Source: a virus. From it: a stretch of 20,704 nucleotides of DNA. This document shows, one piece after another, positions 1 to 6,867 of the stretch. Position numbers and translations under genes: made by a program. Location: IMG/VR virus record IMGVR_UViG_3300042946_001227, positions 1 to 20,704 of that record. One strand, given 5' to 3'. Positions within the stretch are counted from its first letter, which is position 1; the number at the start of each line of letters is the position of its first letter. The notes beneath the pieces are model-generated. The model made no database searches, was not told where the DNA came from, and worked only from the letters and a program-made list of their open reading frames with translations.

Positions 1-60
1 TCCGATCACCACCCCCCAGAGCCAGGGGGGACTACCGCGGTACCAGCGGGGGGTCGTCAT
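1..60 (-). CDS. N-terminus of a probable membrane protein (possible spanin), cut by the window edge
   Basis: Only the first 20 codons are visible. They start at an ATG at 60 that overlaps the endolysin stop as ATGA, and a GAGG lies 5 bases upstream of the ATG. The peptide begins MTTPRWYRG and then runs into PWLWGVVIG, which looks like the start of a membrane-spanning helix after a short basic segment. Position directly after holin and endolysin, plus an N-terminal hydrophobic helix, fits an inner-membrane spanin (Rz-like) protein. This is inference from context. It could equally be a second holin or an unrelated membrane protein, because the rest of the gene lies outside the window. Confidence 0.5.
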   Translation of the reverse strand, partial: MTTPRWYRGSPPWLWGVVIG

Positions 61-593
61 GCGGCCCTCGTGAGCTCGATGTATCCGAGGATGCGCGACG
101 TGGCGACGGGCTTCATCGCCACGGCCACGCCTTCGCGCGAGAACCCGGCCCAGCTGGTGTTGCCTTCGACGCTGCGTACGCCGCGCGCATGGACCCGCGC
201 CACGAGGCCGATGTGGTCTGCGATCGTGTCCGGGTTCATGTCGTAGCACACCCAGTCGCCGGGCTTGGGCTCGTAGCCGCTACCCACGTCGTGCCACGTG
301 CCATTCTCCTTCGCCCACTTCACCCAGACGCGCACGGCGCCGGCGTCCCGCGGGGGATGGGCGGCGCCGCCATCTCTCGCCCACCGGCGCGCGACACAGC
401 CACACCAAGCCGACCCCAGAGGGCTCCCCGCTTCGCGTACCACCTCGTCGATGTACGGCGAGCGGTTGGCCGCCTGCGTGCCCTCTTCGATGCCGATGTC
501 CGCGTGCGCACGGCGCACTACCGCGCGCCGGAGCTCCGCATCGGGGCCGGTCAGCACATCCAGCCATGCGCACGATTGCACGGCGACGGACAT
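57..593 (-). CDS. Endolysin, CHAP-like cysteine peptidase/amidase
   Basis: This 178-residue protein probably cuts peptidoglycan at the end of infection. Residues 61-66 (SAWCGC) carry the likely catalytic Cys64, the segment ADHIGLV carries the likely catalytic His127, and SVEGNTS supplies the polar third residue (Glu143 or Asn145). A PKPGDWVCYD segment before the His is typical of CHAP and NlpC/P60-like folds. No separate cell-wall-binding domain and no signal peptide are visible, so release would depend on the holin encoded just upstream. The start at 593 is chosen because it lies one base after the holin stop and has GAGG 9 bases upstream. An upstream in-frame ATG at 662 would overlap the holin gene heavily. 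The protease-versus-amidase specificity cannot be read from sequence alone. Confidence 0.8.
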   Translation of the reverse strand: MSVAVQSCAWLDVLTGPDAELRRAVVRRAHADIGIEEGTQAANRSPYIDEVVREAGSPLGSAWCGCVARRWARDGGAAHPPRDAGAVRVWVKWAKENGTWHDVGSGYEPKPGDWVCYDMNPDTIADHIGLVARVHARGVRSVEGNTSWAGFSREGVAVAMKPVATSRILGYIELTRAA

Positions 594-594
594 G

Positions 595-831
595 CTACGC
601 GCCCTCGGTTGGTGCAGGCGCCGGCTTGCGCAGCGGGGAGTAGCCGAGGCCCGCGAGCGCAAGGCTGATCAGCTTCGCGAGCGAGACGAGCTTGCCCGTC
701 ACTGCCTCGCTGACGCCGAGATCGTGCAGGGTCGCGATGAACTGCGCGTCGAAGAACAACAGCAGCAGCCCGCTGAGGACGCCGAGGACCATCGTCTTCC
801 GGCTGGTGAGGAACGTGAGCAGCATGTCCAT
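595..831 (-). CDS. Holin, two transmembrane segments
   Basis: This 78-residue protein has two hydrophobic stretches, about residues 14-35 (MVLGVLSGLLLLFFDAQFIA) and 48-63 (VSLAKLISLALAGLGY), and a short polar Pro-rich C-terminal tail (KPAPAPTEGA). That topology fits a class II-type phage holin, which forms lesions in the inner membrane and lets the endolysin out. The endolysin gene begins one base after its stop. The start at 831 is preferred over the upstream in-frame ATG at 1059, because it has GGAG 6 bases before it and the sequence upstream of it is an Arg-rich reading through the preceding gene. The gap to the preceding gene is 23 bases. The call rests on size, topology and context, not on a recognised family motif. 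Confidence 0.72.
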   Translation of the reverse strand: MDMLLTFLTSRKTMVLGVLSGLLLLFFDAQFIATLHDLGVSEAVTGKLVSLAKLISLALAGLGYSPLRKPAPAPTEGA

Positions 832-837
832 GAGAGG

Positions 838-841
838 CTCC
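838..841 (-). promoter_or_regulatory. Ribosome binding site fixing the holin start
   Basis: GGAG on the minus strand, 6 bases before the ATG at 831, in the 23-base gap between the TM/coiled-coil gene and the holin gene. It supports the short holin reading over the longer in-frame open reading. Confidence 0.6.
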
Positions 842-854
842 AGGTGAGAGGGGA

Positions 855-1130
855 TTACTTCCGGTGCTGCGTGGTCAGCATCAGGTTCACGAGCTGGTCG
901 ATCCGTCCTTCCAGGCGCGAGATGTCTGCCTTGGTGGCGGTGTTCTCCGGTGCGTGCTTGGCGTCGCTCTCGATCCGGATCACGCGCGCGCTCATCTCTT
1001 CGAAGGCTTTCGTCTGCGCGTGCACTGTGCTGCGCAGGTCGAAGAAGGCCGCGACGCACGCGGCGATGATGCCCACGAGCGTCCAGTCGAGGATCAGGCG
1101 GCGGCGGCGGTCGGTGACCTCGATGGTCAT
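855..1130 (-). CDS. One-TM coiled-coil protein of the lysis region
   Basis: This 91-residue protein starts with a basic segment (TDRRRR), followed by one transmembrane helix at about residues 13-31 (LDWTLVGIIAACVAAFFDL). A charged heptad-like region follows to the end (KAFEEMSARVIRIESDAK, then ADISRLEGRIDQLVNLML). N-terminal anchor plus soluble coiled coil is the shape of inner-membrane spanins and of several small phage lysis-associated membrane proteins. Its place just before the holin fits a lysis role. The ATG at 1130 overlaps the stop of the preceding gene as ATGA, and GGAGA lies 9 bases upstream. I do not recognise a specific family. A membrane-anchored tail or assembly accessory is the alternative. 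Confidence 0.7.
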   Translation of the reverse strand: MTIEVTDRRRRLILDWTLVGIIAACVAAFFDLRSTVHAQTKAFEEMSARVIRIESDAKHAPENTATKADISRLEGRIDQLVNLMLTTQHRK

Positions 1131-1501
1131 ATCACCAGCTCTCCAGGCTGCGGGAAGTCGGCGAGCCAGGCGTCCACTTCGGCCGCCGCATTCGCCACGT
1201 CGATGCGCCCCGGGGTGCCCTCGGGGACGTTGGTCAGCACGTTGATCACGACCGCGACGCCGTATTGCGTGTCGGGGTCGTCGAGGTTGATGTCGTCGGC
1301 CATGTCCCGCGTCTCGGCCAACGTTTCGAGCGCCGCGCGCAGATCGAGCGGCACCGCGGGATCGATGCGGAGCGCCGTCAGCGTGATGCGCTGTGCCAGC
1401 GTGCGGCGGCGCATGAACTGCACCTGCGTGAGGCGGCGCCGCGTCAGCGGTACCAGGTCCCCCGCGGCGTTGATCGTGAAGCCCTCGGGCAGCCGCGGCA
1501 T
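1127..1501 (-). CDS. Small tail-region protein of unknown function
   Basis: This is a 124-residue soluble protein that I do not recognise. It begins MPRLPEGFTINAAGDLVPL, which resembles a short beta-hairpin, and continues with a basic helix (RRRLTQVQFMRRRTLAQRI) and an acidic C-terminal half (DDINLDDPDTQYGVAVVINV). There is no signal peptide, TM helix or cysteine. It sits between the lectin-like tail protein and the lysis genes. It starts one base after the upstream stop and has GGAGG 9 bases before its ATG, embedded in the last codons of that neighbour. A tail-tip accessory or a chaperone for the lectin-like protein is plausible from position alone. Confidence 0.75.
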   Translation of the reverse strand: MPRLPEGFTINAAGDLVPLTRRRLTQVQFMRRRTLAQRITLTALRIDPAVPLDLRAALETLAETRDMADDINLDDPDTQYGVAVVINVLTNVPEGTPGRIDVANAAAEVDAWLADFPQPGELVI

Positions 1502-1502
1502 C

Positions 1503-2288
1503 CTAGAGCGCCTCCAGCAGCTGCGCGCGCGTGAGCGACCCGGCGAAGAGCGCGGCGTAGCGCACGATGCCCGACCCGCGCACGCTGTTCCCGCGTTCGT
1601 TGAGGCGGATCATCGCGGCATCGCCACCGCCCCACTCTGCCGCGAGGGCGTTGGCGCTCGACGTCGTGCCGACCACCTCGGCGCCGCCGTTGCGTACGAG
1701 GGCGAGCTGCACGGCCCCCGTCGCGAGCAGCCGCGCGCGCGCCGAGAACCGGGTCCCCAGGGTAATCGGGAGGGCCGAGGCGACCGTGCTGCTGCCGTTG
1801 TCATGCACGAACTGCATCTCGCCACTGCCCGTCCCGAGCAGGGCGAGATACGCCCCCGTGATCGCGTCCGTGGTGAGCGACCAGTACGGCGCATCGCTGG
1901 TGGTCGCGTTGCCCGACTCGATGCCGTCGAGCCGCAGCGTCAGCGCCCCCATGGCGAGGCGCACGCGCCCCGTCGTGGCGTCGTAGTAGCGCAGCGCTTC
2001 CTCGGCGCTGAGCAGCAGCCCGTCGTCCTCGCGCGAGTCGTCGCCATCCCAGTCGATCGAGGTCCACGCCGGTGCGGAGGCGGCCAGTGTGCCCGCCGTG
2101 CCGTCGGTCGCGTGGACTGTGGCCGCGCTCGTGCGGCCGCGATACGCCACCGAGAGCCCCTCGGTCAGGGGCGCCAGCAGGCCATCCCACGCGCGCCAGC
2201 TCCAAAGGGCGCGCGAGCGCACCCGGTGGGGCGTGCCGTCGAGACGGGCGTCGAGTTGCTGAGTGCCCAGCAGGGGGATGCGGCTCAT
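1503..2288 (-). CDS. Lectin-like tail protein (LamG/concanavalin-type fold), candidate receptor binder
   Basis: This 261-residue protein begins MSRIPLLGTQQLDARL. Its C-terminal two-thirds are beta-rich with Gly-Thr-Ser turns. The segment around residues 175-261 (FSARARLLATGAVQLALVRNGG, later IVRYAALFAGSLTRAQLLEAL) follows the usual jelly-roll lectin ending, in which a strand with an N-G turn is followed by a self-describing strand and a short helix. Such domains bind carbohydrate in phage fibres and tail tips, so a host-surface-binding role is inferred. The start at 2288 overlaps the Dit-like gene stop as ATGA. The open frame runs further upstream to 2561, but that part overlaps the previous gene in full and is Arg/Ala-rich shadow sequence. 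The family match is by eye. Confidence 0.7.
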   Translation of the reverse strand: MSRIPLLGTQQLDARLDGTPHRVRSRALWSWRAWDGLLAPLTEGLSVAYRGRTSAATVHATDGTAGTLAASAPAWTSIDWDGDDSREDDGLLLSAEEALRYYDATTGRVRLAMGALTLRLDGIESGNATTSDAPYWSLTTDAITGAYLALLGTGSGEMQFVHDNGSSTVASALPITLGTRFSARARLLATGAVQLALVRNGGAEVVGTTSSANALAAEWGGGDAAMIRLNERGNSVRGSGIVRYAALFAGSLTRAQLLEAL

Positions 2289-3217
2289 GCGGCGTCCGAT
2301 TGCAGGTAGGTCCACCAGCCCGTGCCGGCGCTCAGCTGCACCCGGAGCGGAGCGCTGCCGAACGGCGGCGGCGCGGCGTGCTGCCAGCGCGACGACAGCG
2401 CCAGCGAGCGCCAGCGGTAGACGTCTTCGGTCCCGCCCGCGGCCGTGCGGCGGATCAGGAGATGCGGCGCATCCAGGCGCAGGCTGAGCGTGTCCCCGGT
2501 CGCGAGCGACACCCCGCGCAGTGCGTGCCGCCAGAGGATCGCCCCCGCCGGCGAGAGGCAATCGATATCACAGGCCCCTGACAGCGGCCCATTGAGCACG
2601 ATCTCGCCGCCCACCGGCAGCCCGCGGATCGGCACGACAGCGGGTGTCGTGCTCAGGTACACGCGGGTTGCGGCGCGCTGGTACACGGCGCCGTCGCTGC
2701 AGCGGATCGGGAGCGACACGCGCCAGCACTGCCGGTCGGGCGCCACGAACGCCTTCTCTGGTACGTACGGCTCGACCGTCGCGAGCCCGGCGACGCCGCG
2801 CTGCAGCGCGCGGGGCGCGTGCGGCCAGCGCAGCTCCAGCAACCCGCCAAACGCATCGTGCAGCGCGGCGAGCTGCTGCTGCAGCGTCTCGAGCGCCACG
2901 TTCAGGAGCACGCCCGTCAGCACGAGATCGCGCGCGCTACTCGCCGCAAACGGCTCCAGGCGCCCGCCGGTCATGCCGGGCACGCGCGCGCTGTCCGGGA
3001 GCGGCCGCGTGACGCTATCGAGCCACCGCTCCGGGCGCTGCAGCACGAGGCCGAAGCGTTCGAGCGGGGTCTCGTTGACCCACAGCATCGTCGGCACCGT
3101 GCGGGGCGGGGCCGACGGCGTCGACGGGCCGGGCTCCGGGCCGGGGCCCGGGCCGGGACCGGGGCCACTCACGCCCGCCGGCTGGAAGAGCCAGCGAAAG
3201 CCAAAGCTGCTGCTCAT
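2285..3217 (-). CDS. Dit-like distal tail protein with a Pro-Gly N-terminal linker
   Basis: This is a 310-residue protein. Residues 1-43 form an unusual leader: FGFRWLFQPAG, then a Pro-Gly run (about 17-31), then a Ser/Pro stretch. From Met44 (MLWVNETPLERFGLVLQR) the sequence looks like the N-terminal Dit domain, with W-V-N at the start, a conserved PG, and a helix LETLQQQLAALHDAFGG. The C-terminal half (about 190-310) is beta-rich, including an I-x-G-x-P strand and GDTLSLRLD, as in the galectin-like Dit domain. Dit proteins form the ring joining the tail tube to the tip. The ATG at 3217 overlaps the hub gene stop as ATGA and has GGAGG 5 bases upstream. Met44 (position 3088) is a possible alternative start. 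Family assignment is by pattern, so moderate. Confidence 0.62.
   Translation of the reverse strand: MSSSFGFRWLFQPAGVSGPGPGPGPGPEPGPSTPSAPPRTVPTMLWVNETPLERFGLVLQRPERWLDSVTRPLPDSARVPGMTGGRLEPFAASSARDLVLTGVLLNVALETLQQQLAALHDAFGGLLELRWPHAPRALQRGVAGLATVEPYVPEKAFVAPDRQCWRVSLPIRCSDGAVYQRAATRVYLSTTPAVVPIRGLPVGGEIVLNGPLSGACDIDCLSPAGAILWRHALRGVSLATGDTLSLRLDAPHLLIRRTAAGGTEDVYRWRSLALSSRWQHAAPPPFGSAPLRVQLSAGTGWWTYLQSDAA
3125..3166 (-). repeat. GC-only Pro-Gly coding repeat
   Basis: This stretch consists almost only of G and C and encodes residues 18-31 of the Dit-like protein (GPGPGPGPGPEPGP). The underlying CCGGGNCCGG-like units are degenerate repeats and could gain or lose copies by slippage without changing frame. 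It probably acts as a stiff or flexible spacer between the leader and the Dit-like domain. Confidence 0.8.
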
Positions 3218-6200
3218 CGGATCCTCCGCACACCGGCCGCGATCGCGCCGGCGCCGAGCAGCTGCGCACCATCGCGCGCGAGCTGCCCGACCTCGAGCGC
3301 GGCCACCGCGACGCCGGGCTGCTCATCGATGGCGGTGAGGCGGACCTCGCGGTCCAGATCAGTCAGATGCACCGTGCCGCCGAGCGTGAGCGTGGGCAGG
3401 AGGTCGGCCGGGAGGCCGAGCAGGGTGGCGACGTCGGCGCCGAGCGCGGCCACCTCGAGGCGATCCGTGATGCGGGGGAGCGCCTGCTGCGCCAGCCGCC
3501 GGAGCGCCGTGAGCATCAGCGGGGTCGCGAAGCTCTCGCGCGTGTAGGGCGCGTCGAGCGCCTCGCCGACATACCAGAGACTGCGGAGATGCAGGCACCA
3601 GCGCGTGAAGTCACTCACGTGCCCGCCGTACACGCGGAAGCTGTACAGTCCCGACGCCGCGATGATGGCGCGCGTGGTGAGCGTGACCTCGCCAGGCGCT
3701 ACCGTGACATCGAGCCCTTCATCGTCGAGCCCACTCCAGCCGAGGATCGTGCCGGTGGCGTCGACGATCGCGCAGACCGGCCCTTGCGGCGCGAACCAGT
3801 CGGCCTCGGACAGGGTGAACTCGCTGCGCACCGTCACCTGGCGTGAGGCGCCCTCCGGGACCCGCACGTAGCACAGCGCGTGCGCATAGCCGGGCGTGCT
3901 GCTCGAAGGCTCGGGCGTCGCGCCACCCACGGGGCAGGTGAGCCGGAGCGCACTGCCCGCGCGCGACGCGCCGGCCGGCAGCAGGTTCGGCACCGTGATC
4001 GTCACGAGCGTGTTGTCGGAAATCGCGTTCGGATTCGCGCCGGTCAGCGTGACGTTCGCTTGGCCGCTCCCGTTCGCGATCACCGTCGCCGCCGCATAGA
4101 GCACATTGCCCGGCACCGGGACCGTGGAGCCTGCGACCACGCGATAGATGCCGTAGGCCTTCGGCGCCGTCGCACTGTCGCCCAGCACCCACGTATCGAC
4201 GCCGGCGACCTGCACGGACGGGGCGCCCGCGGTCACCTCGGCGAAGAGGCGCAGCTGCCCCGCGGCGTGCCAGCTCGCGCGCACGTCCAGCCCGCGCGCA
4301 TACGTGCGGCCGGCCGGGATCGCGGCAGCGAGTGTGAGCGTCGCGCGCCCATTGCTGCCCCAGCTGGCCGGGGCGCCCAGCGCGTACGTGTCGTCGCGAT
4401 TCCACGTGACCGACGCGAGCCCGACCGGGAAGGCGGCGCTACTCGCCCCCGTGCCCATGAAGAACGACGCCGTCGTGCCGACGAGGCTCTCAAGGCGCCA
4501 CGTGCCCGAGCTGCCCGCCTGCAGCCAGAGGCCACCCGGTGGGTAGTCCGCGAGCGCGACCTCGTCGAGCGTGCTCGTCGCGGCCGCGAATGACACCGTG
4601 TGGCTGTAGCCCACGAGGATCGTATCGCCCGTGTCCGGATCGATGTCGGTCACCGGGTCGACCGACCCCACGGCCGTGATGTTGAGCGTCGCCGTGATCG
4701 TGCGGCGCAGCGTGATCGTGTCGGTGGCAAGCCAGGGGCGCGTGGCGATGAGCGCCTGTGGCCGGAACGGCAGCACCGTGGTCCCTGCGACCCGCAGCCC
4801 ATTGAGCAGCAGCGTGCGGGTTTCGCGCTCGATGGTGAAGGTCCATGTCGAGCCGTCGGCGACGGTGGCGTTCGAGACGTCAAAGGTCCAGAAGCCGGTG
4901 CCCGTGTCGTACCACGCGGTGGACGGGATCTGCAGCGTCGGGGTGCTCTCGGGCGCGAGCGTCAGCACACTGCCCGCAATCGCCGTCACGCGCGCGACGA
5001 TCGTCTGTCCGCTGCCGCTCCCCCAGCGGAGCCGCGTGACACCTGCCACGGGCGAGGACACGGGACCGCCCACCGTCGGCAGGTAGCCGGAGACGGTCAC
5101 GGTGGCGCTCACCCCATCGGGCGCGATCGTCGGGGGCGCCGCGCACAGCACCCGGAACGGCTGTGTCGGCCACGTGGTCTGGTCGAGTGTGCTCCGGCTC
5201 CCACCGAGGAAGGGAGGGGAGAGCCCTACCCGCCCGGCCGAGAGGGCGGGGTGGAGGTAGTCGCAGCGTGCCCCCGTCCCGAGCAGCCCGCCCGACGTCG
5301 CGGCGAGCGTGCCGGGGATGCCGCGCGGCAGCAGGTCCGTGTCGCTGTCGCGGAAGCGCAGCGCGACGGCCATCACACTCTGCTCACCGTCGAGCACGAA
5401 GGCCCGCGTCTCGCGCCGGATCAGCGTGAAGGGCGCGTTGTCCGCGAAGTCGCCGGGCAGTCCAGGCGCCGCCACAGTGAGCGAGAGCGCGCCGGAGGCG
5501 TCGGGGATCGCGCCGCCGGTCACGGGGAGCACCACGCCGCCGGTGCGCAGCTCCATGCCCCGCCGCAGCGGCTGCCCCGGTGTCAGCCCGTCGATGGCGA
5601 AGGGCGTGCCCGTCCCGGTGCCGGCGGGGCGCGTGCCGTTCGCCAACGCGGTGAACGTGCGCCCCAGCTCATCGCGCAGATACTCGGTTCCCCCGCCGCC
5701 GTTCGCCGGCGACCACAGCGCGAGGCCGAGCTCGTGCCCGCCGTTCCTGGCGTACTGCCGTTCGCCGCGTCCGCCGGCGATCTGCAGGTCACGCACGACG
5801 CGCCCGTATTGCCGGACCGCCGACGGCAGTTCGAGGGTTTCGAGTGGTGTCCCCGCCGCATCCGCGACGATCTGCACCCGCGCCCCGATTGCCGGGGGCG
5901 TGCTGGTGGTGACCACGAACTCACTCGACGCCAGCGTCGTCGCTTCGATGCGGAGGAGCGCCGACCCGTCGAGCGCGTCGAGATATCGCGCCGGCAGGTC
6001 GAGCGCCGGGTGTGCGCAGTACTGCCCGTCTTCCAGCAGCGGCGACTCCTCGGACGTCGGCGAGCGAAGCGCAATCGCCACCTGTCCACCGCCCAGGGAT
6101 CGCACCGCCGTGACGCGCCACAGGTTCTCGCCGATCGTCGCGCGCTCGCTGTCCGTCGTGGCCGGCTCACCGGCGACGCGCGCCACCGTCATCAGGTTCG

Positions 6201-6867
6201 TGAAGTCCTCCTGCAGCTGGTGGTCCTCGAGGAGGCCGCCGTACGCGAGCGGGACCACCGAGGCACTCGCCCCGATGCGCCGCAGCAGGTCGACTTCTTC
6301 GGCGCCATCGAGGGCGATGCGCCACTGCACCTCGGCATCGGTGGCGTTGACGATGGCGCTCAGCAGCTCGCCCCGCGTCCACCGGTCCCACGACAGCGGG
6401 ATCGGGTCCAAGAACTCGACGACGCCCCAGCGCACGCCGGCGAGGCGATCGGTCTCCTGTTGCACGAAGAGAAACCGATCGCCGTACTGCCGGGGTGTGA
6501 GGTTCTCCGTGAAGCGGTACACCGTGCGCCCGCTCAGCGTCTCGCGCACGAGGTCGCTGTCCGCGAGGTCGTAGATCCGCGGGTGTGCCGTGACCGTGAA
6601 CTGCAGCCCCGACGCGCCCTGCGTCTGGCGCGAGCGGTTGGCGACCCGCACCTCGGCGTAGCCCCCACGCGCCAGCCCGTCGATGCGCACGATGGCGCGA
6701 TCGGCCGCACGATCCCAGGCGAGCCCCGCGTCGAGCACCAACGTGGCGACCCCGCGCGCACTCAGTTCGCGGCGCAGCACGGACCCGGGCAGCGCCGGGC
6801 CGAGGTTGCCGAGCGGCACCCCACCGGCCGACGTCCAGTCGGACATGAGCGTCAGCTCCCAGCTCAT
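3214..6867 (-). CDS. Large tail-tip hub/fibre-like protein
   Basis: This 1217-residue protein directly follows the tape measure, where siphophages encode the central tail-tip protein. Residues 1-250 are a mixed alpha/beta segment resembling baseplate-hub N-termini (AIVRIDGLARGGYAEVRV, ENLTPRQYGDRFLFVQQET). The middle, about 290-1080, is beta-rich with many Gly/Thr/Ser turns, suggesting Ig-like or fibre modules. A paired segment occurs there (FTLIRRETRAFVLDG near 480 and FTIERETRTLLLNG near 675). The last 120 residues (TPLMLTALRRLAQQALPRI to the end) are helical, then beta, like hub C-termini. The ATG at 6867 overlaps the tape-measure stop as ATGA and has GGAG 9 bases upstream. Met8 is an alternative start. 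It likely combines hub and receptor-facing functions. No peptidase or lysozyme motif was seen. Confidence 0.65.
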   Translation of the reverse strand: MSWELTLMSDWTSAGGVPLGNLGPALPGSVLRRELSARGVATLVLDAGLAWDRAADRAIVRIDGLARGGYAEVRVANRSRQTQGASGLQFTVTAHPRIYDLADSDLVRETLSGRTVYRFTENLTPRQYGDRFLFVQQETDRLAGVRWGVVEFLDPIPLSWDRWTRGELLSAIVNATDAEVQWRIALDGAEEVDLLRRIGASASVVPLAYGGLLEDHQLQEDFTNLMTVARVAGEPATTDSERATIGENLWRVTAVRSLGGGQVAIALRSPTSEESPLLEDGQYCAHPALDLPARYLDALDGSALLRIEATTLASSEFVVTTSTPPAIGARVQIVADAAGTPLETLELPSAVRQYGRVVRDLQIAGGRGERQYARNGGHELGLALWSPANGGGGTEYLRDELGRTFTALANGTRPAGTGTGTPFAIDGLTPGQPLRRGMELRTGGVVLPVTGGAIPDASGALSLTVAAPGLPGDFADNAPFTLIRRETRAFVLDGEQSVMAVALRFRDSDTDLLPRGIPGTLAATSGGLLGTGARCDYLHPALSAGRVGLSPPFLGGSRSTLDQTTWPTQPFRVLCAAPPTIAPDGVSATVTVSGYLPTVGGPVSSPVAGVTRLRWGSGSGQTIVARVTAIAGSVLTLAPESTPTLQIPSTAWYDTGTGFWTFDVSNATVADGSTWTFTIERETRTLLLNGLRVAGTTVLPFRPQALIATRPWLATDTITLRRTITATLNITAVGSVDPVTDIDPDTGDTILVGYSHTVSFAAATSTLDEVALADYPPGGLWLQAGSSGTWRLESLVGTTASFFMGTGASSAAFPVGLASVTWNRDDTYALGAPASWGSNGRATLTLAAAIPAGRTYARGLDVRASWHAAGQLRLFAEVTAGAPSVQVAGVDTWVLGDSATAPKAYGIYRVVAGSTVPVPGNVLYAAATVIANGSGQANVTLTGANPNAISDNTLVTITVPNLLPAGASRAGSALRLTCPVGGATPEPSSSTPGYAHALCYVRVPEGASRQVTVRSEFTLSEADWFAPQGPVCAIVDATGTILGWSGLDDEGLDVTVAPGEVTLTTRAIIAASGLYSFRVYGGHVSDFTRWCLHLRSLWYVGEALDAPYTRESFATPLMLTALRRLAQQALPRITDRLEVAALGADVATLLGLPADLLPTLTLGGTVHLTDLDREVRLTAIDEQPGVAVAALEVGQLARDGAQLLGAGAIAAGVRRIR

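Noticed and set aside
12-30. C6/G6 hairpin (CCCCCC, 7-base loop, GGGGGG) as a possible terminator
   Set aside because: It lies within the first codons of an ATGA-coupled gene (coding SPPWLWG) and is not followed by a T-run on either strand.
57-593. Endolysin considered as a toxin-type or tail-associated peptidase
   Set aside because: Its position one base after a holin gene, its small size and the lack of tail-protein domains favour an endolysin.
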